A stretch of DNA of 11,375 nt from Nanosynbacter sp963540705 (lineage in GTDB: Bacteria; Patescibacteriota; Saccharimonadia; Saccharimonadales; Saccharimonadaceae): positions 1 to 11,375 of the forward strand of contig CAUTQX010000025.1 in assembly GCA_963540705.1 (NCBI GenBank). The letters are read 5' to 3'. The notes beneath the pieces were generated by a model. That model saw nothing but the letters and a program-made list of their open reading frames with translations, had not been told where the DNA came from and did not search any database. Below are positions 1-5,927 of the stretch, piece by piece. Each line of letters starts with the position of its first letter. The stretch's first letter is position 1. Both the position numbers and the translations under genes were made by a program.

Positions 1-1037
1 CTAATCCGTTCGACCAGGCCGCAATTGATGAAAAAATGAAGAGTCTGGATGGTACGCCGAATAAGGCGCGTTTGGGTGCGAATGCTATTTTGGCTGTGTC
101 GCTGGCTGTAGCGAAAGCTGCTGCTAAGTCGCGTGGCGTGGAGTTGTATCAATATGTCAATAGCTTGGCTGGAAATCCTACAATGTGTCTGCCGATGCCG
201 ATGATCAACGTGATGAACGGCGGTCAGCATGCGTTGGGTGCGACTGATTTTCAGGAATATATGATTATTCCAACCAGCGCGGCAACTTTTGCGGACGCAG
301 TTCGAATGAGCGCGGAAGTTTTTCACGCGTTGGCAAAAATTTTGAAAGACGAAGGCTATCCTACAACGGTTGGCGATGAAGGTGGCTACGCACCTCATGT
401 CAGGAATGGTAATATGGAGCCTATTTTGTTGCTATCTCGCGCCATCGAGCAGGCTGGCTATAAATTAGGCGTGGACTTTGGTTTTGCGCTGGATGTTGCG
501 GCGAGCGAGCTTTATAAGGACGGTAAATATAACTTAGCGACTGAACACCGAATTCTGTCGGCTGACGAAATGATTCGCACGTATAAAGCCCTGTTGGAAC
601 GCGTCCCTGTTCTCTCGATTGAAGATGGATTGAATGAAGAAGCTTGGGAAGATTGGGAGAAAATGACGGCTGATTTGGGCAATTTTGCGCAATTGGTTGG
701 CGACGATCTTTTGGTGACGAATGTTGAACGATTAAAGCGCGGAATTGAAGAAAAGGCTGGCAATGCGATCTTAATTAAGCCAAACCAAATTGGTACATTG
801 ACTGAGACGATCCAAGCTGTTTTGATGGCGAAGAATGCTGGCTGGAATACAGTGATGAGCCACCGGTCTGGTGAAACTGAAGATGTAACGATTTCTCATC
901 TGGCGGTCGGACTTGGCACTGGTCAAATTAAGACCGGCTCGATGTCGCGCTCGGAGCGAATTGCCAAATATAATGAGCTTCTGAGAATTGCGGAAAAGCG
1001 CCCAGATTTGGAAATTGCGCATCCGTTTGTGAAGTAA
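1..1037 (+). CDS. eno: Enolase (phosphopyruvate hydratase), 5' partial
   Basis: Enolase converts 2-phosphoglycerate to phosphoenolpyruvate in the cytoplasm during lower glycolysis. The frame is open from nt 3, where it reads NPFDQAAID, a conserved N-domain segment, so the gene begins before the window and the Met at nt 36 is internal. Visible family landmarks are LGANAILAVSLA (N-domain), NGGQHA and QEYMI (active-site His and Glu), VGDEGGYAP (catalytic Glu loop), ALDVAASE, SIEDGL and GDDLLVTN (three Mg2+-binding acids), LIKPNQIG (catalytic Lys), SHRSGETED (signature) and GQIKTGSMSR (second active-site Lys). All expected catalytic positions are present, so it should be active. The gene ends in TAA and is followed within 10 nt by a strong hairpin terminator. 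Its promoter and ribosome binding site lie outside the window. Confidence 0.97.
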   Translation, partial: NPFDQAAIDEKMKSLDGTPNKARLGANAILAVSLAVAKAAAKSRGVELYQYVNSLAGNPTMCLPMPMINVMNGGQHALGATDFQEYMIIPTSAATFADAVRMSAEVFHALAKILKDEGYPTTVGDEGGYAPHVRNGNMEPILLLSRAIEQAGYKLGVDFGFALDVAASELYKDGKYNLATEHRILSADEMIRTYKALLERVPVLSIEDGLNEEAWEDWEKMTADLGNFAQLVGDDLLVTNVERLKRGIEEKAGNAILIKPNQIGTLTETIQAVLMAKNAGWNTVMSHRSGETEDVTISHLAVGLGTGQIKTGSMSRSERIAKYNELLRIAEKRPDLEIAHPFVK

Positions 1038-1044
1038 CTCGCGC

Positions 1045-1085
1045 AAAAAGACTTCCCTGTAATTCAGAGGAAGTCTTTTTTATTT
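1045..1085. terminator. Bidirectional intrinsic terminator between eno and the TsaC gene
   Basis: A perfect 12-bp inverted repeat (AAAAAGACTTCC at 1045-1056 and GGAAGTCTTTTT at 1069-1080) encloses a 12-nt loop. A T-run lies on the plus side and an A-run on the other, so it can end transcription from both convergent genes: enolase on the plus strand and the TsaC-like gene on the minus strand. Confidence 0.9.
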
Positions 1086-1113
1086 GGCGATTTTTTTGAC
1101 AATTATTCGAGGA

Positions 1114-1671
1114 CTATCTTCTTAAAAACTCAATTTCCCCGCCCTCGTTGATTCGGACAATTTGCGACGGTTGAGTATCGGTGACTTCTCCAGAATCGAC
1201 ATAAATCGGCACTAATTCGTGGAAGTAATTTATTGCTTCGGTGACGTTCTTTGCCGGTTCTTCTCCTGATGGATTTGCACTGGGCGCGACCAAAAGACCG
1301 ACGGCTCGAATTAATTCTGCCAATGGAGATTCTGGCACGACTCTGAATGCCAATGTTCCACCATTCCTAGGAAGATGCGGCAGAAAATCAGGACTCACTT
1401 TGGTGATGATTGTTGTTGGTCTATTTTTGGAGATTTCTTGATATTTGTGTTTGATCGACGGCGCAAGATTAGGAATGTCATCAATATTCGCAACCAAAAT
1501 AATAACGGGTTTATCCAAGGTACGCCGCTTAACTTCGTATAATCTCTCGACGGCTTTTTCTGAATTGGCAGCGGCTAATATTCCGTAAATCGTATCAGTT
1601 TTAGCAATTATCAATTGCCCATTTTTAAGCGCGGAGATTACGCTGTCATCTAAAATATTCTTCACAATCAT
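1114..1671 (-). CDS. tsaC: L-threonylcarbamoyladenylate synthase (TsaC/Sua5/YciO family)
   Basis: This enzyme family makes threonylcarbamoyl-AMP from threonine, bicarbonate and ATP, the first step of the t6A modification at position 37 of ANN-decoding tRNAs. The 185-residue product has the short, TsaC-like single-domain layout without the C-terminal Sua5 domain. Key segments are KTDTIYG at residues 24-30 (substrate and nucleotide pocket), the basic KRR at 48-50 followed by KP at 54-55, TLAFRVP-like residues near 106-112, and SANPSG at 131-136. The start ATG has no Shine-Dalgarno. Instead an extended -10, TGgTAAGAT, ends 7 nt upstream, which suggests a leaderless message. A terminator separates it from rplK upstream, so it is probably its own transcription unit. 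It could be a YciO paralogue, but the KTDTIYG and SANPSG motifs fit TsaC well. Confidence 0.92.
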   Translation of the reverse strand: MIVKNILDDSVISALKNGQLIIAKTDTIYGILAAANSEKAVERLYEVKRRTLDKPVIILVANIDDIPNLAPSIKHKYQEISKNRPTTIITKVSPDFLPHLPRNGGTLAFRVVPESPLAELIRAVGLLVAPSANPSGEEPAKNVTEAINYFHELVPIYVDSGEVTDTQPSQIVRINEGGEIEFLRR

Positions 1672-1678
1672 TTATTAC

Positions 1679-1687
1679 ATCTTACCA
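1679..1687 (-). promoter_or_regulatory. Extended -10 promoter for the TsaC-like gene
   Basis: On the minus strand the sequence reads TGgTAAGAT, with the -10 hexamer at 1684-1679. It ends 7 nt before the ATG at 1671, so the expected start of transcription falls on or next to the start codon. No good -35 is visible because that region is the rplK terminator. Confidence 0.5.
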
Positions 1688-1717
1688 TAAAATAACCCCG
1701 AGAAGTTCGGGGCTATT
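1687..1717 (-). terminator. Intrinsic terminator after rplK
   Basis: Inverted repeat 1691-1701 / 1707-1717 with a 5-nt loop. In the minus-strand RNA the single non-Watson-Crick position becomes a G-U pair, and the stem is followed by UUAUUUUAU, so it works for minus-strand transcripts coming from rplK. It insulates the translation operon from the TsaC gene. Confidence 0.85.
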
Positions 1718-1735
1718 TACTAAAAGTTCCGTAGA

Positions 1736-2161
1736 TTAGTCGACGACTTCAACACCCATTGAGCGTGCTGATCCGGCGATAACTTTCATTGCACCTTCGA
1801 TGTCGATTGCGTTCAATTGGTCTTTTTTCGCCTCAGCGATTTCTTGCAATTGTGCGCGAGTAATCTTACCGACCTTGTCTGAGTGTGGCTTGCCACTACC
1901 CTTTTGGATTCCAGCTTTCTCACGAATCATATCGTCAACTGGCTGACCAAGTGAGTTCCAAGTAAATGTTCGGTCTTCGTAAACTTGAATGTGAACAATT
2001 ACATCCTTGCCCATCATGTCTTTTGTAGCGTCGTTGAATGGATTAATGAAGTCCATCATGTTTAGCCCCCACTGACCAAGCGTTGACCCTACTGGAGGAC
2101 CTGCTGTTGCTCGACCGGCTGGAATGCGTAATTTCAAATTACCAATGATTTTCTTTGCCAT
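1736..2161 (-). CDS. rplK: 50S ribosomal protein L11
   Basis: L11 binds 23S rRNA at the GTPase-associated centre and helps recruit translation factors. The 141-residue length matches the usual family length. The N-terminal domain begins MAKKIIGNLKL and carries the proline-rich PPVG (residues 22-25) and GLNMMDF. The C-terminal rRNA-binding domain contains SGSGKPxxDKVGKI-like residues, the helix around ITRAQLQEIAE and the closing GSARSMGV motif. The start has a good Shine-Dalgarno (AAGGAAGA, 3 nt before ATG). A separate promoter lies between nusG and rplK, so it can be expressed apart from secE-nusG. In most bacteria rplA (L1) follows directly. Here a terminator and a tRNA-modification gene follow instead. 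Confidence 0.98.
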   Translation of the reverse strand: MAKKIIGNLKLRIPAGRATAGPPVGSTLGQWGLNMMDFINPFNDATKDMMGKDVIVHIQVYEDRTFTWNSLGQPVDDMIREKAGIQKGSGKPHSDKVGKITRAQLQEIAEAKKDQLNAIDIEGAMKVIAGSARSMGVEVVD

Positions 2162-2197
2162 AGTTCTTCCTTATAGTTTGTAGTGCGTAACTCGAAT

Positions 2198-2226
2198 ATT
2201 ATATCGAAAAATGCTTAAAATTGCAA
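2198..2226 (-). promoter_or_regulatory. Promoter for rplK
   Basis: Minus strand TTGCAA (2226-2221), a 17-bp spacer, then a perfect TATAAT (2203-2198). The -35 begins just after the nusG stop codon (2228-2230). Transcription would start near 2191, giving a leader of about 30 nt that contains the rplK Shine-Dalgarno. Confidence 0.75.
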
Positions 2227-2227
2227 G

Positions 2228-2773
2228 CTAAACTTTTTTAACCTGCAGGGCGTCCAGCTCGACTGGAGTGTCACGGCCAAACATGCTGACCATAACCTTC
2301 AAAGTGCCCTTAGATGCGTCAATTTCGCTCACCGCGCCATCAAAGCCCTTGAATGGACCGTCGATAATTGAAACGACTTCACCTTCTGAAAAGTCAATCT
2401 GATGCTTTGGCTCTTCAACGCCCATTCGCTTCTTAATCTTTGCAATTTCTTTTTCAGAAACTGGAGTTGGTGTAGTGTCGGCACCCACAAATCCTGTAAC
2501 GCCCGGCGTGTTGCGGATGATGTACCAAGTTTCATCGGTCAATTTCATCTCAACTAAGACATAGCCTTGGAAGATCTTAACTTCAACAATTTTACGTTTA
2601 CCGTTGCGAATCTGGATCTGTTTTTCCTTTGGCACGATAACGTCAAAAATCTTATCAGCCATATCAACGCCGTTGATTCGCTGGCGGATTGACTCAGCGA
2701 CTTTTTCTTCGTAGCCAGAATAGGTATGAATTGCGTACCATTGCTTACTGTCGTCATATCGTTTTGAACTCAT
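2228..2773 (-). CDS. nusG: Transcription termination/antitermination factor NusG
   Basis: NusG binds RNA polymerase through its N-terminal domain and links it to Rho or to ribosomal protein S10 through its KOW domain. The 181-residue protein has a normal two-domain layout. The NGN domain runs from about residue 11 (QWYAIHTYSGYEEKV) to 117, including IFQGYVLVEM (68-77) and the conserved NTPGVTGFVG (88-97). The KOW domain is at about 127-180, with EGEVVSIIDGPFKGFDGAV as its core. The start is supported by a strong Shine-Dalgarno, GAGGAGA, 4 nt before the ATG, which overlaps the end of secE. The 10-nt gap after secE indicates co-transcription and likely translational coupling. There is no insertion domain like that found in some NusG proteins. 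Confidence 0.98.
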   Translation of the reverse strand: MSSKRYDDSKQWYAIHTYSGYEEKVAESIRQRINGVDMADKIFDVIVPKEKQIQIRNGKRKIVEVKIFQGYVLVEMKLTDETWYIIRNTPGVTGFVGADTTPTPVSEKEIAKIKKRMGVEEPKHQIDFSEGEVVSIIDGPFKGFDGAVSEIDASKGTLKVMVSMFGRDTPVELDALQVKKV

Positions 2774-2783
2774 AATATCTCCT

Positions 2784-3113
2784 CTATTTCAAAATTTGGT
2801 TAAAGCCCCAGTTGAATGCGGCGTCAAGTAGTAAAATTAGAACGACAAACACAAAGGTGAAGATAAGAACCGCTGTCGTCATCGCCCAAGTGGCTGAGCG
2901 AGTTGGCCAGCGAACTAGCTTCAACTCTTCCCAAGCGCCCTTGAAATATCCAATCAGTCCGCCACGTTCGCCAGATTTTTTAGACGCTTTTGTGGTGATT
3001 TTGGTCGGTTTATTGATTTTTTTCGCTACAGCTTTTTCTTTTTTCGGCGCGTCGTCAGTAGCCTTGATTCGACGAACCGTAGTTTTGCTGCTTGTCTTGC
3101 CCTTCTGTGCCAT
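2784..3113 (-). CDS. secE: Preprotein translocase subunit SecE
   Basis: SecE clamps SecY in the inner-membrane SecYEG channel. The 109-residue protein ends with the recognisable core: GYFKGAWEELKLVRWPTR (55-72, the amphipathic helix and hinge) followed by one membrane helix at about 78-98. The first 50 residues are a lysine-rich, low-complexity cytoplasmic extension, longer than minimal bacterial SecE proteins of about 60 residues. I chose the ATG at 3113 (MAQKGKT) over an in-frame upstream ATG at 3155 because GGGAG sits at Shine-Dalgarno distance from 3113, and because the upstream start would lie at or next to the predicted transcription start. It is the first gene of the secE-nusG pair, with its own promoter. 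Confidence 0.95.
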   Translation of the reverse strand: MAQKGKTSSKTTVRRIKATDDAPKKEKAVAKKINKPTKITTKASKKSGERGGLIGYFKGAWEELKLVRWPTRSATWAMTTAVLIFTFVFVVLILLLDAAFNWGFNQILK

Positions 3114-3127
3114 ATTTTCTCCCAATT

Positions 3128-3150
3128 TAAAAAGTCTGTTTTCACAGACT
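3128..3150 (-). terminator. Hairpin with U-run in the secE leader (terminator of the kinase transcript or attenuator)
   Basis: A 7-bp perfect stem (3150-3144 with 3139-3133) closes a tetraloop and is followed on the minus strand by TTTTTAAA. It lies between the histidine kinase gene and the secE start, but downstream of the predicted secE promoter. It could therefore end kinase transcripts, or act as a leaky attenuator just before the secE Shine-Dalgarno. The stem is short, so strength is uncertain. Confidence 0.5.
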
Positions 3151-3160
3151 GTCAATAGTT

Positions 3161-3189
3161 ATTGTAATTCATCCAGTCCAAAAAAACAA
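3161..3189 (-). promoter_or_regulatory. Promoter for secE-nusG
   Basis: Minus strand TTGTTT (3189-3184), a 17-bp spacer and TACAAT (3166-3161). Transcription should begin near 3154, about 40 nt before the chosen secE start, so the leader would include the 7-bp hairpin at 3133-3150. Confidence 0.6.
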
Positions 3190-3201
3190 GTTGACCGAAT
3201 A

Positions 3202-4395
3202 TTATTTGTCATTATTTTTAAACTCTTTCAGCTTGAATCCGAACGTCGATCCGTGGTTTAATCGGCTTTCTACCTCAATTTTACATCCCAATTTCTTCGC
3301 CAACTTAGCAGAAACGTATAGACCTAATCCCGTGCCTTTCGTCTCGCGGGTTCTATAGTCTTCTGCGCGGTAAAACTTGTCGAAAATTTTTGCCATGTCG
3401 GCTTTGCTAATGCCAATTCCCGTATCAATAACCTTAAAGGTAATTTCACCAGATTTATTTTTCTTGATAGATAAAGTTATGGAGCCTTTTTGTGTATATC
3501 GAATGGCATTGGTGATGAAGTTCTGAAGAATCTCTTCCAAGTATAGACGAGAAACTTTAACTACACCAAGTTGCCCGCCAATATCCAAATTGAAAGCCAA
3601 GCCTTTTTCGCTCGCCTGAGGTGAATATTCGGAATTTATCTGAGCAGCCAGCTCCGCAACGTCGATTATTTCCGTTTCATCGGCTACTCCTCGCTCGGCG
3701 CGTGATAATGTACTCAGGTCGTTGATCATTCGCGCCAGGAACAAAATTTGCTTATGAGATTCGTCAATGGCTTCGGGAATTTTGCTAGTCATTTTACGCT
3801 CGACCAGCAATTTGGCGTTACTCAGCGAGCCTTCAGCAATAGCAATTGGTGTGCGTAATTCGTGACTAACTACGCTAATAAATTCATCACGCTCCTCTTC
3901 GAGGCTCTTCGTCTTCGTAATGTCGCGCAGAATAAGCACGTATCCGTCAGGAGTCATCTTGTCGCCGCCCTGAACTGGCGCAAGCGTAACTTCCAGGCGA
4001 ATATAATCGCCATCTTCGATCTTCATCAGAACGTCGTCGCGCTGGCGAATTGCAGAAGACTTGGTGAGCTCCTTGAAAATGTCAATCGGCTTTTTATCTG
4101 TCGTTTCAAGGTTCAGCACCTGACTGATATGCTCGCCGTTAATTCCGCTGTTCGTGTCAATCAAATTAAGCGCCGCCGAATTGTATGTATTGATAATTCC
4201 GTGTTCGTCTGTACTGAGAATTGCGTCGGTAATATTATTGATAAGCGTGATCATCCTTTGATGTTCGCTGAGGCTTTTTTTGTTGTTTTTACAATCGTCC
4301 TTATTGCTAATTTCTGACAATATTTTATGTAAAACAATAGCTATAACACCTAAAACAACACTCAGAGTGATCAATAGAAAAATTAGCGCCCACAT
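3202..4395 (-). CDS. PAS-domain sensor histidine kinase (orphan)
   Basis: A 397-residue membrane sensor kinase of the HisKA/HATPase_c type. One N-terminal membrane helix (about residues 3-23) is followed by a short linker, then a PAS domain (about 45-160, from MITLINNITDAILSTD to GYVLILRDITKTKSLEEERDEF). The dimerisation domain has the phosphoacceptor His178 in SVVSHELRTPI. The ATP-binding domain shows the N box (NFITNAIRYT, 292-301), G1 (DTGIGIS, 324-330), F box (FDKFYR, 338-343) and G2 (GTGLGLY, 354-360), so it is expected to be active. Lacking an outer loop, it probably senses through the PAS domain or membrane. No response regulator is in the window. The start has no Shine-Dalgarno, and an extended -10 lies 6 nt upstream, which predicts a leaderless message. 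It may also be read through from the metallopeptidase gene 30 nt upstream. Confidence 0.95.
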   Translation of the reverse strand: MWALIFLLITLSVVLGVIAIVLHKILSEISNKDDCKNNKKSLSEHQRMITLINNITDAILSTDEHGIINTYNSAALNLIDTNSGINGEHISQVLNLETTDKKPIDIFKELTKSSAIRQRDDVLMKIEDGDYIRLEVTLAPVQGGDKMTPDGYVLILRDITKTKSLEEERDEFISVVSHELRTPIAIAEGSLSNAKLLVERKMTSKIPEAIDESHKQILFLARMINDLSTLSRAERGVADETEIIDVAELAAQINSEYSPQASEKGLAFNLDIGGQLGVVKVSRLYLEEILQNFITNAIRYTQKGSITLSIKKNKSGEITFKVIDTGIGISKADMAKIFDKFYRAEDYRTRETKGTGLGLYVSAKLAKKLGCKIEVESRLNHGSTFGFKLKEFKNNDK

Positions 4396-4401
4396 AGCTA
4401 A

Positions 4402-4410
4402 AGTATAACA
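4402..4410 (-). promoter_or_regulatory. Extended -10 promoter for the histidine kinase (leaderless)
   Basis: Minus strand TGtTATACT, with the hexamer at 4407-4402, 6 nt before the ATG at 4395. The predicted transcription start coincides with the start codon. No clear -35 is seen. Confidence 0.55.
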
Positions 4411-4425
4411 TAAGCATATGCGTTT

Positions 4426-5118
4426 CTATATGTATGGCGAATATTTTTTCAATTCGTTGCGGTGGATTTTATATTGCGGATCAAATCTGGAGACCTCATT
4501 CCAAAATGCCGTCGAGTGATTCATATGCCTGGTGTGGCACAATTCGTGGATAATTACGTAATCAATTAGCTCAAATGGTAAGTTCATCATCCCGATATTC
4601 AAGCTGATCGTTCCAGATGAGGAGCAACTTCCCCAGCGACTTGATGAGTGTGTGATTTTACTCCGAGCAAAAGAAAAGCCGTGTTCTTTCGCTAAAAACG
4701 ACAATCGCCTCGGCAGATACGACTTGGCCTCTTTTCTGAGAGCTGCCAGAATTTTGCTGCGAATAAGCTGTTGATTTTTGGCCGATTCGACAGATTCCGC
4801 CTCGTTGATTTCTGCCAATATCTGCGTTCCGACGATTTTTACGCTAGACGGTTTCGCGGTGGTTTGTATCAATAAATGATGGCTTTTGCCAATCTGTCGA
4901 TTTGTGGTGTAAGAAAGTTTATCGCGATATTGAGAAACCAATTCGCGGATTTGTTCTCGGGAAGTTTTTATCAGTGCCTTTGCTGCTAGTAGCGGCGCGT
5001 ATGTCGGCATTGTAATCTGTATTCGTCCATCTGGCGCGATTTTTAAACTAACGCTTTTTGCTAAGCTGCGTTTCTTTACGACAATTTCTCCGAATTCGCT
5101 GTCGGTAATAATTGTCAT
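4426..5118 (-). CDS. YgjP/DUF45-family zinc metallopeptidase-like protein
   Basis: A 230-residue soluble protein of the YgjP-like (DUF45, M48-type) metallopeptidase family. Its physiological substrates are not well established. The family signature is clear: SSRWGSCSSSGTISLN (159-174), then the zinc site HELCHTRHMNHSTAFW (191-206), with His191 and His195 as ligands, Glu192 as the catalytic base, and a further His (198 or 201) as the likely third ligand. The N-terminal part (1-90) is the beta-rich region usual in this family. There is no signal peptide, so it should be cytoplasmic. The ATG lies 2 nt after the stop of the upstream ATPase gene with only a weak Shine-Dalgarno, which suggests translational coupling in one operon. 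The gene ends with TAG. Confidence 0.9.
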   Translation of the reverse strand: MTIITDSEFGEIVVKKRSLAKSVSLKIAPDGRIQITMPTYAPLLAAKALIKTSREQIRELVSQYRDKLSYTTNRQIGKSHHLLIQTTAKPSSVKIVGTQILAEINEAESVESAKNQQLIRSKILAALRKEAKSYLPRRLSFLAKEHGFSFARSKITHSSSRWGSCSSSGTISLNIGMMNLPFELIDYVIIHELCHTRHMNHSTAFWNEVSRFDPQYKIHRNELKKYSPYI

Positions 5119-5120
5119 AG

Positions 5121-5663
5121 CTAACCTATGTTAATGCGATTTCCGGCAATTGGGCGGCGCGGAGCTTCTGGACGACTGGCGCCGATTTGCTTAAGGACAG
5201 TGCGAGCTTGGCTGCTTAAGGTGTGGCGACCGCTAATTACGATGTAAGATTCGCTGCTGTGCGGTGCTGAAAACTGTTTCAATCGTCGCTCAAAAGATTC
5301 GTCATTTCCGCCGTAAGCCTTTATCCAGCGATGCTTGGCTGTGGCAGGGTCGGTTTGTACCCAAACAAATAGGACTTTATATCCGTATTCCCTGGCAAGA
5401 CGATTGATTCGCATGCGATTCGTACGCTGATCGGTTGACCCGTCTAGAATCACAGTTTGCTTAGTCTTCAAGAATTCTTCCAAGAGTGACAATGTTGCAT
5501 CAGAAATGGTCTTTGTGTTGTCCGTAAAAACTTCAAATTGTCGAGAACTTACCACTGGAGAATTGAAAATCTTCGCAAATTCTACAGCGAATTGCGTCTT
5601 CCCTGAACCTGGTGCACCAACCATGGCGATAATATGCGGAAGTGAAGGTGATAAAGGTTTCAT
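5121..5663 (-). CDS. P-loop kinase-like AAA ATPase (polynucleotide kinase/zeta-toxin-like fold)
   Basis: A 180-residue single-domain P-loop protein. Walker A is GAPGSGKT at residues 16-23. VILDGST (71-77) occupies the Walker B-like strand, with an Asp at the position expected for a kinase base or metal ligand. It is followed by an arginine-rich helix (RTNRMRINR, 80-88) and a strand with FVWVQTDPATAKHRW (99-113), the arrangement seen in polynucleotide-kinase-like and other small-molecule P-loop kinases. RRLKQF (126-131) resembles a lid. The C-terminal 20 residues are Arg/Pro-rich and probably flexible. The substrate cannot be read from the sequence. A zeta-toxin-type role is possible, but no antitoxin gene is adjacent. 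The start is supported by an extended -10 (TGcTATAAT) ending 8 nt upstream, implying a leaderless message. It is the first gene of an operon with the metallopeptidase. Confidence 0.85.
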   Translation of the reverse strand: MKPLSPSLPHIIAMVGAPGSGKTQFAVEFAKIFNSPVVSSRQFEVFTDNTKTISDATLSLLEEFLKTKQTVILDGSTDQRTNRMRINRLAREYGYKVLFVWVQTDPATAKHRWIKAYGGNDESFERRLKQFSAPHSSESYIVISGRHTLSSQARTVLKQIGASRPEAPRRPIAGNRINIG

Positions 5664-5671
5664 ATTGAGAA

Positions 5672-5680
5672 ATTATAGCA
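5672..5680 (-). promoter_or_regulatory. Extended -10 promoter for the ATPase-metallopeptidase operon (leaderless)
   Basis: Minus strand TGcTATAAT, a consensus extended -10 (hexamer 5677-5672), 8 nt from the ATG at 5663. It lies immediately after the tRNA-Trp terminator. Transcription should begin at or within about 1-2 nt of the ATG, and no Shine-Dalgarno exists. Confidence 0.7.
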
Positions 5681-5691
5681 GATTTTTGACT

Positions 5692-5724
5692 AATAAAAAA
5701 GATTCTCTTTCGTGCGAGAATCTT
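5692..5724 (-). terminator. Intrinsic terminator after tRNA-Trp
   Basis: Nine-bp perfect stem (minus AAGATTCTC 5724-5716, GAGAATCTT 5707-5699) with an 8-nt loop and a following T-rich tract. The first base of the stem is the last A of the tRNA CCA end, so the terminator abuts the mature tRNA. Confidence 0.88.
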
Positions 5725-5800
5725 GGCAGGAGTGGAGGGACTCGAACCCCCGACACCTGGTTTTGGAGACCAGTGCTCTAGCCACCTGAGCTACACTCCT
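5724..5800 (-). tRNA. tRNA-Trp (anticodon CCA)
   Basis: A 77-nt cloverleaf on the minus strand. The acceptor AGGAGUG pairs perfectly with CACUCCU. The D arm is GCUC...GAGC. The anticodon stem CUGGU/ACCAG encloses the loop CUCCAAA, giving anticodon CCA (Trp, UGG). The T arm is GGGGG/CCCUC-type with UUCGAGU. The discriminator is G and CCA is encoded. The CCA anticodon reads only UGG in the standard wobble scheme, which fits normal UGA stop usage. Confidence 0.97.
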
Positions 5801-5809
5801 ATAGCAACT

Positions 5810-5837
5810 ATTTTATCACGAATTAGGCTTGTCGCAA
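5810..5837 (-). promoter_or_regulatory. Promoter for tRNA-Trp
   Basis: Minus strand TTGCGA (5837-5832), a 16-bp spacer ending in TGa, then TAAAAT (5815-5810). It is an extended -10 with a fair -35, 9 nt before the tRNA 5' end, so the tRNA would need little or no 5' trimming. Confidence 0.7.
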
Positions 5838-5888
5838 ATGTTAAAATTGTGAAAAATAAAAAACTCGTGAAAAAGATCCCAAAACCCC

Positions 5889-5917
5889 TTGAAAAAACAT
5901 AAGCGTAGTTCTACAAT
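5889..5917 (+). promoter_or_regulatory. Promoter for the GT4-GH57 sugar operon
   Basis: TTGAAA (5889-5894), a 17-bp spacer and TACAAT (5912-5917). The predicted transcription start is near 5924, only about 4 nt before the ATG at 5928, so the leader is almost absent. It is divergent to the tRNA-Trp promoter. A TTG at 5889 that could be taken as a start codon is in fact the -35. Confidence 0.75.
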
Positions 5918-5927
5918 TAACTCAGAG

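Noticed and set aside
36..38. ATG at 36 as the enolase start
   Set aside because: The frame is open to nt 3 and encodes conserved enolase sequence (NPFDQAAID) before it, so this Met is internal.
3114..3155. Upstream ATG at 3155 for secE
   Set aside because: It lies at or next to the predicted transcription start and overlaps the leader hairpin, while 3113 has a Shine-Dalgarno.
2812..3261. 149-codon plus-strand frame opposite secE
   Set aside because: It is the antisense shadow of secE and its leader; no ribosome binding site, promoter or family motif.
3862..4317. 151-codon plus-strand frame opposite the histidine kinase
   Set aside because: Antisense to a gene with full kinase motifs; no supporting signals.
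5889..5927. TTG at 5889 as the GT4 start
   Set aside because: It is the -35 element of a TTGAAA-17-TACAAT promoter. The predicted transcript begins just before the ATG at 5928.
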